DNA of 56,060 nt, taken from the NCBI GenBank assembly GCA_026394015.1, contig JAPKZA010000292.1, forward strand, positions 1-56,060, in the 5' to 3' direction. Every line of letters begins with the position of its first letter. Position 1 is the first letter of the stretch. The stretch is from Acidobacteriota bacterium. Lineage in GTDB: Bacteria; Acidobacteriota; Terriglobia; Bryobacterales; Bryobacteraceae. The translations under genes and the position numbers were made by a program. The notes under the pieces were generated by a model. The model was not told the DNA's origin. It did not search any database and was given only the letters and a program-made list of their open reading frames with translations. Shown one piece after another: positions 45,541-54,033 of this stretch.

Positions 45541-45650
45541 AAGTACGAGCATCCGTTAAGAAAATTTGCGATAAGTGCAAGGTCATTCACCGTTACGGAA
45601 CGGTGCGAGTCATCTGCACGAATCCTAAGCACAAGCAGCGGCAGGGCTAG
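45537..45650 (+). CDS. rpmJ: 50S ribosomal protein L36
   Basis: A 37-residue protein, [20 protein letters not shown] to the end KHKQRQG. The zinc ligands Cys11, Cys14, Cys27 and His32 are present, so this is the zinc-containing form, in line with the C+ S14. Coupled to infA. Confidence 0.97.
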   Translation: MKVRASVKKICDKCKVIHRYGTVRVICTNPKHKQRQG

Positions 45651-45708
45651 GCGTTTCGCCCAGTCCCTTTAACAGCCAACCAAAAAGAGAACCAGGAGAA
45701 CCCAGCCA

Positions 45709-46092
45709 ATGGCACGTATCGCCGGCGTCGATCTTCCCCCGAAAAAACGGGCTGAGATCGGTCTCACTTACATTTACGGCATCGGCCGCACGCGCGCTAA
45801 GTCGATCCTTTACCGGGTCGGAGTAGACTTTAACCGCAAGATCTCGGACCTCACCGAAGACGAGGTCAACCAGATTCGTATCCTTCTCGAAAGTGAAGGG
45901 GCGGTAGAGGGTGACTTGCGGAAAGAGGTGTCCCTCAACATTAAGCGGCTCATCGAGATGGGCTCTTATCGAGGGTTGCGTCATCGTCGTGGCCTTCCCG
46001 CCCGCGGTCAACGCACGCACACGAACGCCCGTACGCGGAAAGGACCGCGCAAGGGAACAGTTACGAATAAGAAGAAGCCGGGCCAAAAGTAA
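45709..46092 (+). CDS. rpsM: 30S ribosomal protein S13
   Basis: A 127-residue S13 of the 30S head that touches P-site t[17 protein letters not shown] and [27 protein letters not shown] (partial) identify it; the basic end [13 protein letters not shown] is typical. AGGAGAACC precedes the ATG. A 58-nt spacer separates it from rpmJ. Confidence 0.98.
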   Translation: MARIAGVDLPPKKRAEIGLTYIYGIGRTRAKSILYRVGVDFNRKISDLTEDEVNQIRILLESEGAVEGDLRKEVSLNIKRLIEMGSYRGLRHRRGLPARGQRTHTNARTRKGPRKGTVTNKKKPGQK

Positions 46093-46114
46093 CGGTCCGA
46101 TCCAGTAAACGAAC

Positions 46115-46522
46115 ATGGCCAAAGCACCCGCAAAAAACGCTAAGAAGAAGGCCTTCAAGAAGAAGGAAAGAAAAAACGTACCGATTGGGCTCTGCCATGT
46201 GCAGGCTACGTTTAACAACACGATCGTTACGTTCACCGACCCCATCGGTAATGTCATCGCCTGGTCGAGCTCTGGTTCGTTGGGCTTTCGTGGCTCCCGC
46301 AAGGGAACCCCGTTCGCCGCTCAGCAGGCCTCACTGACCGCCGCCAACAAGGCGAAAGAGTCTGGTCTCCGTACCGTCGAAGTTCGCGTCAGCGGACCCG
46401 GCGCCGGTCGGGAATCTGCAATCCGCGCGTTGTCCACTGCTGGCATTGAAGTTCGGTCCATCAAAGACCGGACGCCGATCCCGCACAATGGTTGTCGCCC
46501 GCCGAAAAAACGCCGCGTTTGA
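46115..46522 (+). CDS. rpsK: 30S ribosomal protein S11
   Basis: A 135-residue S11 at the platform near the E site. The core from [20 protein letters not shown] to [12 protein letters not shown] is highly conserved; a Lys/Ala-rich extension of about 20 residues starts the protein. Confidence 0.98.
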   Translation: MAKAPAKNAKKKAFKKKERKNVPIGLCHVQATFNNTIVTFTDPIGNVIAWSSSGSLGFRGSRKGTPFAAQQASLTAANKAKESGLRTVEVRVSGPGAGRESAIRALSTAGIEVRSIKDRTPIPHNGCRPPKKRRV

Positions 46523-46528
46523 TGGTTT

Positions 46529-46574
46529 TGGTCCGGTCGAGGTACCTCTCGGGGTCTGCTTCGACTGCGGACCA
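46529..46574 (+). promoter_or_regulatory. Strong two-part hairpin right after rpsK
   Basis: TGGTCCG (46529-46535) pairs with CGGACCA (46568-46574), and the adjacent GTCGA (46536-46540) with TCGAC (46561-46565), with one 2-nt bulge (46566-46567): 12 bp in total. It starts seven bases after the rpsK stop and is not followed by a T-run. It sits at the head of a 255-nt spacer before rpsD (S4). A regulatory RNA structure for rpsD-rpoA-rplQ is plausible. Confidence 0.5.
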
Positions 46575-46777
46575 GATCCTCGGCACGACCGGGCCGACCG
46601 CGGGACCTCGTGTGGGATGGCGTACATAGCTCGAGATGTGTAATACTGTTTAGTGATGCGTTTTGCGTTTTTTCGCAGGCGCTACCGCAAGCAGGAAGAA
46701 GATCAGGCGGTGATGCAATCCCGCCAGAAGATCGTAAACTGCACCCTGAGTAGAAACTCAAAGGTTTAGGAGAAAGA

Positions 46778-47419
46778 ATGGCCCGTTATATTGGCCCCGT
46801 GTGCCGCCTGTGTCGGCGCGAGGGAATGAAGCTCTACTTGAAGGGCGAGCGTTGTTATGGCCCCAAGTGCGCCGTCAGCGATGAAAAGAAGCGCAACTTC
46901 CCCCCTGGCCAACACGGCCAGGCCCGCAAGCCCAAAATTGTCGGGTATGGATTGCAGCTTCGTGAGAAGCAAAAGACGAAGCGCTACTTTGGTCTCCTCG
47001 AAGGCCAGTTCCGTAACATTTTCGAAAAGGCCAGCCGCTCGAAAGGAATCACCGGTGAGGTGATGTTACAGATGCTGGAAAAGCGTCTGGACAATGTCGC
47101 TTTCCGAATTGGGTTCTCCACCTCCCGCGCCGGTGCCCGCCAAGTCGTCCGCCACGGCCACCTGCTCGTGAACGGTAAAAAGGTCAATATCCCTTCCTAT
47201 CAGGTCCGTCCGGGCGATGTCGTCTCGGTTCGTGACAAGAGCAAGGCTAATCCGGCGATTCTTTCCTCGCGGGACGCTACGGCTCATCTGCCGTCGCCCA
47301 CGTGGTTGGAAGTCGACCGTGAAAATCTGAAGGCGACCATTGCCTCGAACCCGAAACGTGAAGAGCTTGTTCAGATTCAGGTCAACGAACAGTTGATCGT
47401 CGAACTGTACTCGAAGTAA
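46778..47419 (+). CDS. rpsD: 30S ribosomal protein S4
   Basis: A 213-residue S4, a primary 16S rRNA binder and, in E. coli, repressor of the alpha operon. [15 protein letters not shown] at the start holds Cys residues of the zinc-type N-terminus (also KCAVSDEKK), and the S4 RNA-binding domain [25 protein letters not shown] (partial) is clear. It is preceded by a 255-nt spacer with a strong hairpin; TTTAGGAGAAAGA gives a good ribosome-binding site. Confidence 0.98.
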   Translation: MARYIGPVCRLCRREGMKLYLKGERCYGPKCAVSDEKKRNFPPGQHGQARKPKIVGYGLQLREKQKTKRYFGLLEGQFRNIFEKASRSKGITGEVMLQMLEKRLDNVAFRIGFSTSRAGARQVVRHGHLLVNGKKVNIPSYQVRPGDVVSVRDKSKANPAILSSRDATAHLPSPTWLEVDRENLKATIASNPKREELVQIQVNEQLIVELYSK

Positions 47420-47454
47420 GCGACCTAAGTCCCCCCAACCCTACAAGGAGAGCT

Positions 47455-48474
47455 ATGTTCAAGGGCTTTCAGAAACCGAAGCGGCTAGTTGCAAACACCG
47501 AAACGCTCACGGAACGTTATGGCATGTTCACCGCGCAGCCGTTTGAGCGCGGATTCGGCACGACGATAGGCAACAGCCTTCGTCGCGTGCTGCTCAGTTC
47601 GATTGAAGGGGCGGCGATCACCGCCGTCCGGATCGAAGGGGTGGCCCACGAGTTTAGTCCGATCCCGGGCGTGACCGAAGACGCCACCGATATCATTCTG
47701 AACCTGAAGCAAGTGCCGTTCAAAATGATGGCGGATGGCGTTCATACTGCCAGAATCATTGTCGATCAGCCGGGTGAGGTTCTCTCCGGGCAGATCCAGA
47801 CCGACGCTGACGTTGAGGTTCTCGACCCGCATCTTCACATCGCCACCGTTGGTGAAGGCGGTAAGTTGAATATTGAGCTTCGCCTGAAGCAGGGTCGTGG
47901 CTATGTCGCGGCTGACCGCAACTTTGACGAAGACCTGCCGATTGGTTTCATCCCCATCGACTCGGTTCATTCCCCGGTCCGCAAGGTTAATTATTCGGTC
48001 GAGGCGGCTCGTCTCGGGCAGATGACGGACTATGACAAGCTGACGCTTGAAGTGGTGACCAACGGTGCGATTTCACCGCAAGATTCGATCGGCATGGCCT
48101 CGAAGCTGCTGAAGGATCACATGAGCATCTTCATTAACTTTGAAGAGGTTTCTGAGGCGGTTGAAGAGCCGGCAGAGCGTGTCACGGGTCAAGTCAATGA
48201 AGTATTGAATCGGTCGGTTGAGGAACTCGAGCTTTCGGTTCGCTCCTACAACTGCTTGAAGAACGCTAATATCCAGACGATTGGTGATCTGGTTCAGAAG
48301 TCTGAAGCCGAAATGCTCCGGACTAAGAACTTTGGTCGCAAGTCCCTTAACGAAATCAAAGAGATCCTTTCCGGCCTCGGGCTCGGCTTCGGTATGAAGT
48401 TCGATTCGCAGGGCCGTCTAGTTTCGCCTGCTGGTTCCTCTTCGATGAGCGACAGCGCCGAACTCGACGATTAG
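47455..48474 (+). CDS. rpoA: RNA polymerase alpha subunit
   Basis: A 339-residue alpha subunit. The N-terminal domain drives assembly ([20 protein letters not shown]), and the C-terminal domain ([20 protein letters not shown]) carries the promoter UP-element contact region, including the conserved Arg of VRS. AAGGAG lies near the ATG. Confidence 0.98.
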   Translation: MFKGFQKPKRLVANTETLTERYGMFTAQPFERGFGTTIGNSLRRVLLSSIEGAAITAVRIEGVAHEFSPIPGVTEDATDIILNLKQVPFKMMADGVHTARIIVDQPGEVLSGQIQTDADVEVLDPHLHIATVGEGGKLNIELRLKQGRGYVAADRNFDEDLPIGFIPIDSVHSPVRKVNYSVEAARLGQMTDYDKLTLEVVTNGAISPQDSIGMASKLLKDHMSIFINFEEVSEAVEEPAERVTGQVNEVLNRSVEELELSVRSYNCLKNANIQTIGDLVQKSEAEMLRTKNFGRKSLNEIKEILSGLGLGFGMKFDSQGRLVSPAGSSSMSDSAELDD

Positions 48475-48511
48475 GTCTCGTCCCCGAAAAATCCGAAGTT
48501 AGAGAAAGAGA

Positions 48512-48967
48512 ATGAGACATCAGCGAGCAGGTTTTAAACTCAAGCGCGACGTTAGCGCCCGCCGGGCGTTGTTACGTAGCTTGGTTACGAGCGCCATTCT
48601 AGAAGAGCGCATTGTTACAACGGTGCCGAAGGCAAAGGCTGCAAAGCCCCTTGTCGAGAAGATGATTACCTTGGCCAAGCGGGACACTCTTCATTCCCGT
48701 CGTCAAGCCGCCCAATTCTTGCTCACCCCGGCTGCGGTGCAGAAGTTGTTTGAGAAGATTGGACCACGATTTACCCAGCGCAATGGCGGATACACCCGGA
48801 TCGTACGGGTCGGTATTCGCAAGGGCGATGGAGCGGAGACGGCGATGCTGGAACTGGTCGGTTCTGAGCTTGTCCGTCGCGCGGCCGACCGGGCCAAACG
48901 TCGCGAAGAGCGCCTGAAGCAGTTGCAACAGGGTGAAGGCGCCGGAGTCGAGCAGGATTCGAAGTAA
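48512..48967 (+). CDS. rplQ: 50S ribosomal protein L17
   Basis: A 151-residue L17 (MRHQRAGFKLKRDVSARRALLRSLVTS, shortened) with a longer acidic-polar C-terminus than E. coli. It is the last gene of the ribosomal cluster and is followed by a strong terminator. Confidence 0.97.
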   Translation: MRHQRAGFKLKRDVSARRALLRSLVTSAILEERIVTTVPKAKAAKPLVEKMITLAKRDTLHSRRQAAQFLLTPAAVQKLFEKIGPRFTQRNGGYTRIVRVGIRKGDGAETAMLELVGSELVRRAADRAKRREERLKQLQQGEGAGVEQDSK

Positions 48968-48983
48968 GATCGTTGTACCTATA

Positions 48984-49028
48984 CCCGGCGCAAGAGTCAG
49001 ATCCTGATTCTTGCGCCGGGTTGTTTTG
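48984..49028 (+). terminator. Intrinsic terminator of the ribosomal supercluster
   Basis: A 17-bp stem with one G-U pair (48984-49000 with 49004-49020), CCCGGCGCAAGA on one side, and a 3-nt loop, followed by TTGTTTTG. It begins 16 bases after the rplQ stop. Confidence 0.93.
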
Positions 49029-49039
49029 TCTCAATCGCC

Positions 49040-49897
49040 GTGCCCACTATGGAAGTGACCCCTGCAGTCTTGCCGATCCGCGTTTCTGTCCTTTGCGTCA
49101 CCCGCAACCAGGACGAGAACCTGCGACGTTGCTTATCTGCGTTATCCCTTTCCACTCTGGCCAAGGAGATCGAGATTGTCGTGGTCGACTTGGCCTCCAC
49201 TGACCAGACGTCTCTGGTGGTTGAGGGAAACCTGAATCTCTCCTATCTTAGGCTGCCGAAGAACTTCGGCTGGACGAAGGCTGCGAACATCGGTCTCCGG
49301 TCGACCCAGGGTGAGAGTATCCTGTTTCTCGATCCTCGGGTTGAACTCGCCCCTGGGGCGGTCGAGATCCTGGCGAACGCTGTGGAGGAGAATGGGGTCG
49401 TTGCCGCGGCGATACCGACACTTACTGATGTCGACGGTCGTCCGTCTTCCTACCTGCGGCAACTCCCTTCGCCCCAGAATCTTCGGCCGGATCCGCAGTC
49501 CCCGGCGGATCCCACCAGCGCTGAATCGGTCGAGTACCCCGGGTGTTTTGCTCTACTGATTCGAAAGTCCTTTCTGAAGGGAATGAACTTTCTCGATCAG
49601 CGGTACGGGGAACTCTGGGCTGACGCCGAGATTGCCGCTCAAGTGAAAAGTGCGGGACGCCGGATTCTCCGTAGTCCCGACGCCGTCGGGATCCTTCACC
49701 CGGAACAACCGAAGCGATTGGACGCGGGTCTCCTTGAGTCCGATTGGCATGCCGGCGCTGCCGTATATTTGAAAAAACACCACGGTAGTGGCTTCGGCCA
49801 CAGCGTCGGTGCTACCTTTAGCTCTCTTTTTTCTGGTCGCCTCGGTTTGACCCGGCGGATCGTATCCGGTGACAAATTCGACGGAACCCAGGAGTAA
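49040..49897 (+). CDS. Family 2 glycosyltransferase
   Basis: A 285-residue GT-A-fold enzyme. VSVLCVTRNQDENLRRCLSAL, VVVDLASTDQT and NFGWTKAANIGLR are the nucleotide-binding and acceptor motifs; the metal-site DxD is degenerate (LFLDPRVEL), and ELWADAEIAAQVKSAGRRI matches the usual ED-box helix in reduced form. This resembles rhamnosyl- or galactosyl-transferase-type GT2 enzymes for surface glycans. It follows the ribosomal terminator directly and is probably transcribed on its own, or by read-through. Start: GTG 49040, or ATG 49049 with little difference. The sugar donor is not determinable. Confidence 0.82.
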   Translation: MPTMEVTPAVLPIRVSVLCVTRNQDENLRRCLSALSLSTLAKEIEIVVVDLASTDQTSLVVEGNLNLSYLRLPKNFGWTKAANIGLRSTQGESILFLDPRVELAPGAVEILANAVEENGVVAAAIPTLTDVDGRPSSYLRQLPSPQNLRPDPQSPADPTSAESVEYPGCFALLIRKSFLKGMNFLDQRYGELWADAEIAAQVKSAGRRILRSPDAVGILHPEQPKRLDAGLLESDWHAGAAVYLKKHHGSGFGHSVGATFSSLFSGRLGLTRRIVSGDKFDGTQE

Positions 49898-49913
49898 TCG
49901 AAACTGTTAGTTT

Positions 49914-49930
49914 TGCGCCGACTCGGCGCA
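49914..49930 (+). other. Perfect small inverted repeat before rpmB
   Basis: TGCGCCG-ACT-CGGCGCA, 7-bp stem with a 3-nt loop, lies 17 bases after the glycosyltransferase stop. It lacks a T-run, so it may be a weak terminator or an operator or RNA element in the rpmB leader. Confidence 0.35.
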
Positions 49931-50002
49931 ATATGTTATCCTTGGTCTTTGCGCGCACACTCTATGTGTGCCCTGCCGACCCCAAAATTTCGGAGTCTTC
50001 TT

Positions 50003-50233
50003 ATGGAATGTCCTGTAACTGGAATCAAGACGCGATTCGGAAATCGTGTTTCGCACGCGAATAACAAAACCCGCCGCACCTGGCAGCCGAATATGCAGCG
50101 CAAGCGCTTTTGGTACCCGGCCGAGAACCGCTTCATCCGCCTCACGTTGAGCGTGCAAGGGATCAAGCACATCGACAAGGTCGGCATCGACGTCGTCGTA
50201 AAGGACCTGCGCGCGAAGGGCGTTAAGTTCTAG
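50003..50233 (+). CDS. rpmB: 50S ribosomal protein L28
   Basis: A 76-residue L28 needed for late 50S assembly: CPVTGIKTRFGNRVSHANNKTRRTW (partial) and VQGIKHIDKVGID match the family. ATG 50003 is chosen since the core starts at once and GGAG lies upstream; the longer frame from 49913 is not supported. It uses Cys3 but not the full CxxC zinc set, so this is a non-zinc form. The stop interlocks with the mutM stop (CTAG). Confidence 0.95.
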   Translation: MECPVTGIKTRFGNRVSHANNKTRRTWQPNMQRKRFWYPAENRFIRLTLSVQGIKHIDKVGIDVVVKDLRAKGVKF

Positions 50234-51012
50234 ACTTTTTGACACACGGGGCAGAAGTGGGTGCCCCGTTGCGCCAAAGTGATTTTCTGGATCGGAGAGC
50301 CGCATGCTAGGCACGGCTCTCCGGCTCTGCCGTACACGCGATGTTCGCGCTGGAAGGTTCCCTGCCGACCCGCCGTATCGACGTAGTCAGAGATCGACGA
50401 GCCCCCACCTTCGATCGCCTCCTCCAGGAGAGCTCTCATTTCCTGCCACATGTGGGTCAACTGCTTTTGTGACAGGCTGGCGCTGCTGTGCGTAGGATGC
50501 ACGCTGGCGCGAAACAGCAGTTCATCTACGTAGATGTTCCCCAGTCCCCGCACGAACGTTTGCGCCAGCAGCAATGATTTGATGCCCGTTCGATGGCTCC
50601 GGGCCCGAGTCACAAACTCCCGTGACGAAATCTCCAGCGGGTCCGGGCCGAGCAGGCGTAATCCCTCCGGAAGACCCTCGCTCCAGATGACTCGCCCGAA
50701 CTGGCGGATATCTTCCAGGCTCAAAAGCAAACCGTCGAAGAGCCATTGCGCCCTTGTGTACTTATTCTGAGGTACGTCGAAGAGTAGCTTGCCGGTCATG
50801 CCGAGGTGGATCGCCAGATAGCCCCGATTCAGTTCGATTAAGACGAACTTGCCGTGGCGACGAACCTCCTTGACGAACGCCCCGTCCAGCGGGGGAGGCG
50901 TCACCCCGCGAAAGACCCGGGACGGCCAATACTTGGCTGAGGTGACGGTCGCGCCCTGCAGGCGAACCGCTAGGGCCCGGACAATTGTCTCCACCTCCGG
51001 AAGTTCAGGCAT
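50230..51012 (-). CDS. mutM: Formamidopyrimidine-DNA glycosylase (Fpg/MutM)
   Basis: A 260-residue base-excision repair enzyme that removes 8-oxoguanine and formamidopyrimidines. After start methionine, the catalytic Pro2 and Glu3 (MPELPEVET) are present. The conserved Asn in GLGNIYVDE and the C-terminal zinc finger, Cys234, Cys237, Cys254 and Cys257, complete the active form. Preceded at three bases by a Rieske protein, with which it forms an operon; converges on rpmB. Confidence 0.97.
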   Translation of the reverse strand: MPELPEVETIVRALAVRLQGATVTSAKYWPSRVFRGVTPPPLDGAFVKEVRRHGKFVLIELNRGYLAIHLGMTGKLLFDVPQNKYTRAQWLFDGLLLSLEDIRQFGRVIWSEGLPEGLRLLGPDPLEISSREFVTRARSHRTGIKSLLLAQTFVRGLGNIYVDELLFRASVHPTHSSASLSQKQLTHMWQEMRALLEEAIEGGGSSISDYVDTAGRQGTFQREHRVYGRAGEPCLACGSPIQKITLAQRGTHFCPVCQKV

Positions 51013-51015
51013 CGT

Positions 51016-51321
51016 CTACGGAAGCTCCAATCGGATTTCGTCGCCCACGATCTCCACCTCGTAGGTGCGCAGTACAATGGCAGGGTTGAAATCGCACTTC
51101 CCTGTCGTACAGTCAAATTCCCATCCATGCCAAGGGCACGCCAACATGTTGTCGTGGAGGGCCCCCATGGCGAGCGGACCACCTAGATGCGGGCACCGAT
51201 TATCCACGGCATACAGCTTTCCACCCCGATTGCACACCGCCACCTCGGTCGCCCCGGACTTCACCAAAATCACTCCGCCTGGCTTTACATCACCGGCCGA
51301 CCCTACGCGCACAAAGGACAT
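51016..51321 (-). CDS. Small Rieske [2Fe-2S] protein, NirD/ferredoxin-like
   Basis: A 101-residue Rieske-domain protein. Cluster ligands Cys43 and His45 (CPHLGGPL) and Cys62 and His65 (CPWHGWEFD) are complete. Proteins of this size usually act as electron carriers for oxygenases or nitrite reductase, none of which is seen nearby. It shares its operon with mutM; the pairing of a redox protein with an oxidative-damage repair gene may be functional or accidental. Confidence 0.92.
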   Translation of the reverse strand: MSFVRVGSAGDVKPGGVILVKSGATEVAVCNRGGKLYAVDNRCPHLGGPLAMGALHDNMLACPWHGWEFDCTTGKCDFNPAIVLRTYEVEIVGDEIRLELP

Positions 51322-51337
51322 ATAGAATTAACCTACC
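51322..51337. promoter_or_regulatory. 16-bp divergent promoter gap
   Basis: The start codons of the Rieske gene (minus) and the sugar-binding lipoprotein gene (plus) are only 16 bp apart. TAGAAT (51323-51328, plus) ends nine bases before ATG 51338; TAGGTT (51335-51330, minus) ends eight bases before ATG 51321. The boxes face each other and no good -35 could be assigned. Confidence 0.35.
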
Positions 51338-52300
51338 ATGCGTACTCTTCTGTTCTTTTGCTTCGTTCTCACTCTCGCCCCAAGCTGCAACCGGTCGAAG
51401 GACAAAGTCATCGGTGTCGTGCCCAAAGGTGCCGGTCACGTCTTCTGGCTAACGGTCAACGCCGGAGCGGAGAAGGCCGCCCAGGAATCCGGATACACCG
51501 TCGAATGGAACGCACCAACGCTGGAAGTGGACTCGACCCGCCAGAAGGACATCATCGACTCCATGATCACCCGCCGTCTAGACGGTATCGCCCTTGCCCC
51601 CGTGGACCGCAGAGCGCTCGCCGGTACGGTTGACCGGGCCACGGCAGCCGGCATTCCCATCGCCGTCTTCGATTCCGACGTCGATACGCCCAATCGGCTC
51701 ACCTACGTCGCCACGGATAATCGCGCGGGCGGTCGCCTCGCCGCCCGACGCATGGGCGAAATTCTACAGGGCAAGGGGAAGGTCGCGGTCATCGGATTCA
51801 TGCCCGGCTCCGCCTCCACCATGGACCGCGAGGACGGCTTTCGCGAGGAGATCCTCGCTTCCTTCCCGGGCATCCAGATCGTCGTCATGACTTACGGCAT
51901 GGCGGATCGCGCCAAGTCGATGGCTGTCACCGAAAACGCTCTCACGGCCCACCCCGACCTGGCCGGTGTATTCGCGGATAACGAATCCAGCGCGGCCGGG
52001 GCATTGCAGGCCATCAAAAGCCGTCAAGCCAGACAGGTGAAGTTCATAGCCTTCGACGCCAACGAACAGTTCATCGTTGATCTCCGCGCGGGCTGGATTG
52101 ATGCCCTCGTCCTGCAGGATCCTTACCGAATGGGGTACGACTCCGTAAAGGCGATCACAACAAAGCTCAACGGCGGGACCCCCGCTCCTCGTGCTGACCT
52201 CCCGGCGACTCTCGTCACCCTGGCCAACATCGATTCGCCACAGATCCCGCCGCAGATTTTACCCGCCTTTCAGCGTCAGCTTACCCAGGCAACCCACTAG
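51338..52300 (+). CDS. Sugar-binding periplasmic lipoprotein (RbsB/type I ABC binding protein-like)
   Basis: A 320-residue protein of the periplasmic binding protein type 1 family, similar to ribose/xylose-binding proteins: PKGAGHVFWLTVNAGAEKAA, DGIALAPVDRRAL and AVFDSDVD. A signal peptide ends in APSC, so Cys17 is the likely lipid-anchored residue. The ATPase and permease genes that normally accompany it are absent here, so it is an orphan binding protein; it may use distant transporters or act as a sensor. Its stop interlocks with that of folP (CTAG). Confidence 0.88.
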   Translation: MRTLLFFCFVLTLAPSCNRSKDKVIGVVPKGAGHVFWLTVNAGAEKAAQESGYTVEWNAPTLEVDSTRQKDIIDSMITRRLDGIALAPVDRRALAGTVDRATAAGIPIAVFDSDVDTPNRLTYVATDNRAGGRLAARRMGEILQGKGKVAVIGFMPGSASTMDREDGFREEILASFPGIQIVVMTYGMADRAKSMAVTENALTAHPDLAGVFADNESSAAGALQAIKSRQARQVKFIAFDANEQFIVDLRAGWIDALVLQDPYRMGYDSVKAITTKLNGGTPAPRADLPATLVTLANIDSPQIPPQILPAFQRQLTQATH

Positions 52301-54033
52301 TCGCGCCGGAATCCGCCCGGCTTCGGAAAGCGCGGTCGAAACGGCCGATCTCCCGGACCGTCACCCGACGGACGCGGTCGAAACGGTCGATCCCCACCCT
52401 GAGGCCGATCGCCACCGTACGGAGGACGCGCCGGCCGATCTCCCCCGCCACCATACGGCGGTCTGGACGGTCGGTCCCCGCCGAAAGGTGGACGAGAGGG
52501 CCGATCCCCGCCATAGGGTGGCCGCGCAGGCCGGTCGCCATAGGACGGCCGATCCCGATCGCCACCGCCACCGCGATAGGGCGGCCGATCCCCGCCCTGG
52601 GGCCGGTCGCCTCCATATGGTGGACGTGACGGCCGATCACCGTAACTCGGACGCTGCGGCCGATCTCCGCCCCCACCGCCATACGACGGGCGATCGCTGC
52701 CATACGATGACCGCTGGGGGCGATCTCCGCCTCCGCCGCCGTAGGAAGGCCGGTCCCGATCTCCACCGCCGCGATACGGCGGACGATCTCCTCCTTGCGG
52801 ACGATCTCCTCCGTAAGACGGTCGCTTCACATAGGGCCGGTCGCCCCCGCCGCCGCCTTGGTAGGGCGGTCGGTCGCCGCCACGGTCGCCACCACCCTGA
52901 TACGGAGGCCGATCCCCGTAAAGTGGTCGCTTCATATAGGGTCGATCGCCTCCGCCCCGATCCTCGCGCGGAGGTCGGTCATCGCGCACAGGCCGATCGT
53001 CGCGCGAAGGCCGATCGTCAAACGACCGCTCCTCCGCCGCCGGTGAGGCGTCCGTCGTCGGCGCTGCCGCCGGTCGGAACTCCCGCGGGCCGCGCACATC
53101 CGACGCTTCGCCCAGACCATAAGGTCGTCGCTCGGAAGGCCGCACAAACAGCCGCTTTTCCTTGTGCTCTTTGATCTCTTCCGGACCATTCCGCAGCAGC
53201 GCATCAGCGGTCTGCACCGCGCACAAAAGAGCCGCTACCTTATGTACCCGCACCATGTGCGCGCCCTGCAAAATCGCGCCGGTAATCGCCGCCGCAGTCG
53301 CAAAATCCTGCTGTAAACTGTCGTTCAGCTTCTGGCCGAGAAACGCCTTCCGCGACGCGCCCACCATGATCGGCATGTCCAACTCGCGCAACTTGCCCAG
53401 CCGCGCCAAAATCTCGTAGTTCTGGTCGCCGCGCTTCCCGAATCCTAAGCCCGGGTCGATGATGATCTTACCCCGATCGACCAGCGCCTTCTGCGCCCGA
53501 TTCACGCTGTTTTCGAGATCACTCAGCACCGATTCGCTCGGGTGCGTCATGTTTCCCAGCTTGGCCCAAGTCTCCGGCGTGCCTCGCATGTGGTTCAAAA
53601 TCAAACCCGCATCCTGCGATGCCACCACGTTCGCCACTTTTGGATCCAGCGTCAGATTCGACGGATCGTTGATGAAAGCCACGCCGTACTCGAGCGCCTT
53701 CTCCGCAACACCGCTCTTGTAGGTATCGACCGAGATCGGAATCATCAGCTTCCCTTCGAGCTTTTTGAGTACCGGAATCAACCGCCGCAACTCCTCTGCT
53801 TCGCTCACCGGCACCGCGCCCGGCTTGGTCGACTCCGCGCCGATATCGATGATGTCGGCACCCTGCGCCTCCAACTCCAGTGCGCGGGCCACGGCCCGAT
53901 CCGGATCGCTGAACCGCCCTCCGTCGGAGAAGCTATCGGGCGTGACGTTCAGCACCCCCATAATCAATGTGCGGTCGCCGAACTGCAACTCGTAACCGCG
54001 AACTTTCATCAAATACCGTTTTGGGCGGATCAT
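52297..54033 (-). CDS. folP: Dihydropteroate synthase with a 296-residue low-complexity tail
   Basis: Residues 11-282 are a DHPS (TIM barrel) that makes dihydropteroate in folate synthesis. Visible: [11 protein letters not shown] (29-39), GAESTKPGA (65-73), HMRGTP (148-153), DPGLGFGK (193-200) and GASRKAFLG (225-233). Oddities: INDPSN (121-126) instead of IND(V)SG and HKV at 264-266 where most have HDV. From about residue 283 to 578 the chain is a low-complexity tail, Lys/Arg/Pro-rich first, then about two dozen DRP repeats with Gly, Tyr and Arg, including a duplicated segment around [17 protein letters not shown]. Typical DHPS has 270-300 residues. ATG 54033 overlaps the tyrS stop (ATGA) and is preferred over the start at 54051. 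The whole frame is open without a stop, so the tail is translated unless the sequence is wrong. Confidence 0.9.
   Translation of the reverse strand: MIRPKRYLMKVRGYELQFGDRTLIMGVLNVTPDSFSDGGRFSDPDRAVARALELEAQGADIIDIGAESTKPGAVPVSEAEELRRLIPVLKKLEGKLMIPISVDTYKSGVAEKALEYGVAFINDPSNLTLDPKVANVVASQDAGLILNHMRGTPETWAKLGNMTHPSESVLSDLENSVNRAQKALVDRGKIIIDPGLGFGKRGDQNYEILARLGKLRELDMPIMVGASRKAFLGQKLNDSLQQDFATAAAITGAILQGAHMVRVHKVAALLCAVQTADALLRNGPEEIKEHKEKRLFVRPSERRPYGLGEASDVRGPREFRPAAAPTTDASPAAEERSFDDRPSRDDRPVRDDRPPREDRGGGDRPYMKRPLYGDRPPYQGGGDRGGDRPPYQGGGGGDRPYVKRPSYGGDRPQGGDRPPYRGGGDRDRPSYGGGGGDRPQRSSYGSDRPSYGGGGGDRPQRPSYGDRPSRPPYGGDRPQGGDRPPYRGGGGDRDRPSYGDRPARPPYGGDRPSRPPFGGDRPSRPPYGGGGDRPARPPYGGDRPQGGDRPFRPRPSGDGPGDRPFRPRFPKPGGFRRD

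Noticed and set aside
49914-49930. Hairpin as intrinsic terminator of the glycosyltransferase gene
   Set aside because: No T-run follows on either strand; kept only as an unexplained inverted repeat.
52310-53030. Repeat array that might be taken for a CRISPR or minisatellite
   Set aside because: Units are irregular, maintain the folP reading frame and lack unique spacers; it is a coding repeat.
52191-53174. 327-residue open frame on the plus strand
   Set aside because: Antisense shadow of the repeat tail of folP; composition is His/Arg-rich artefact with no start site.
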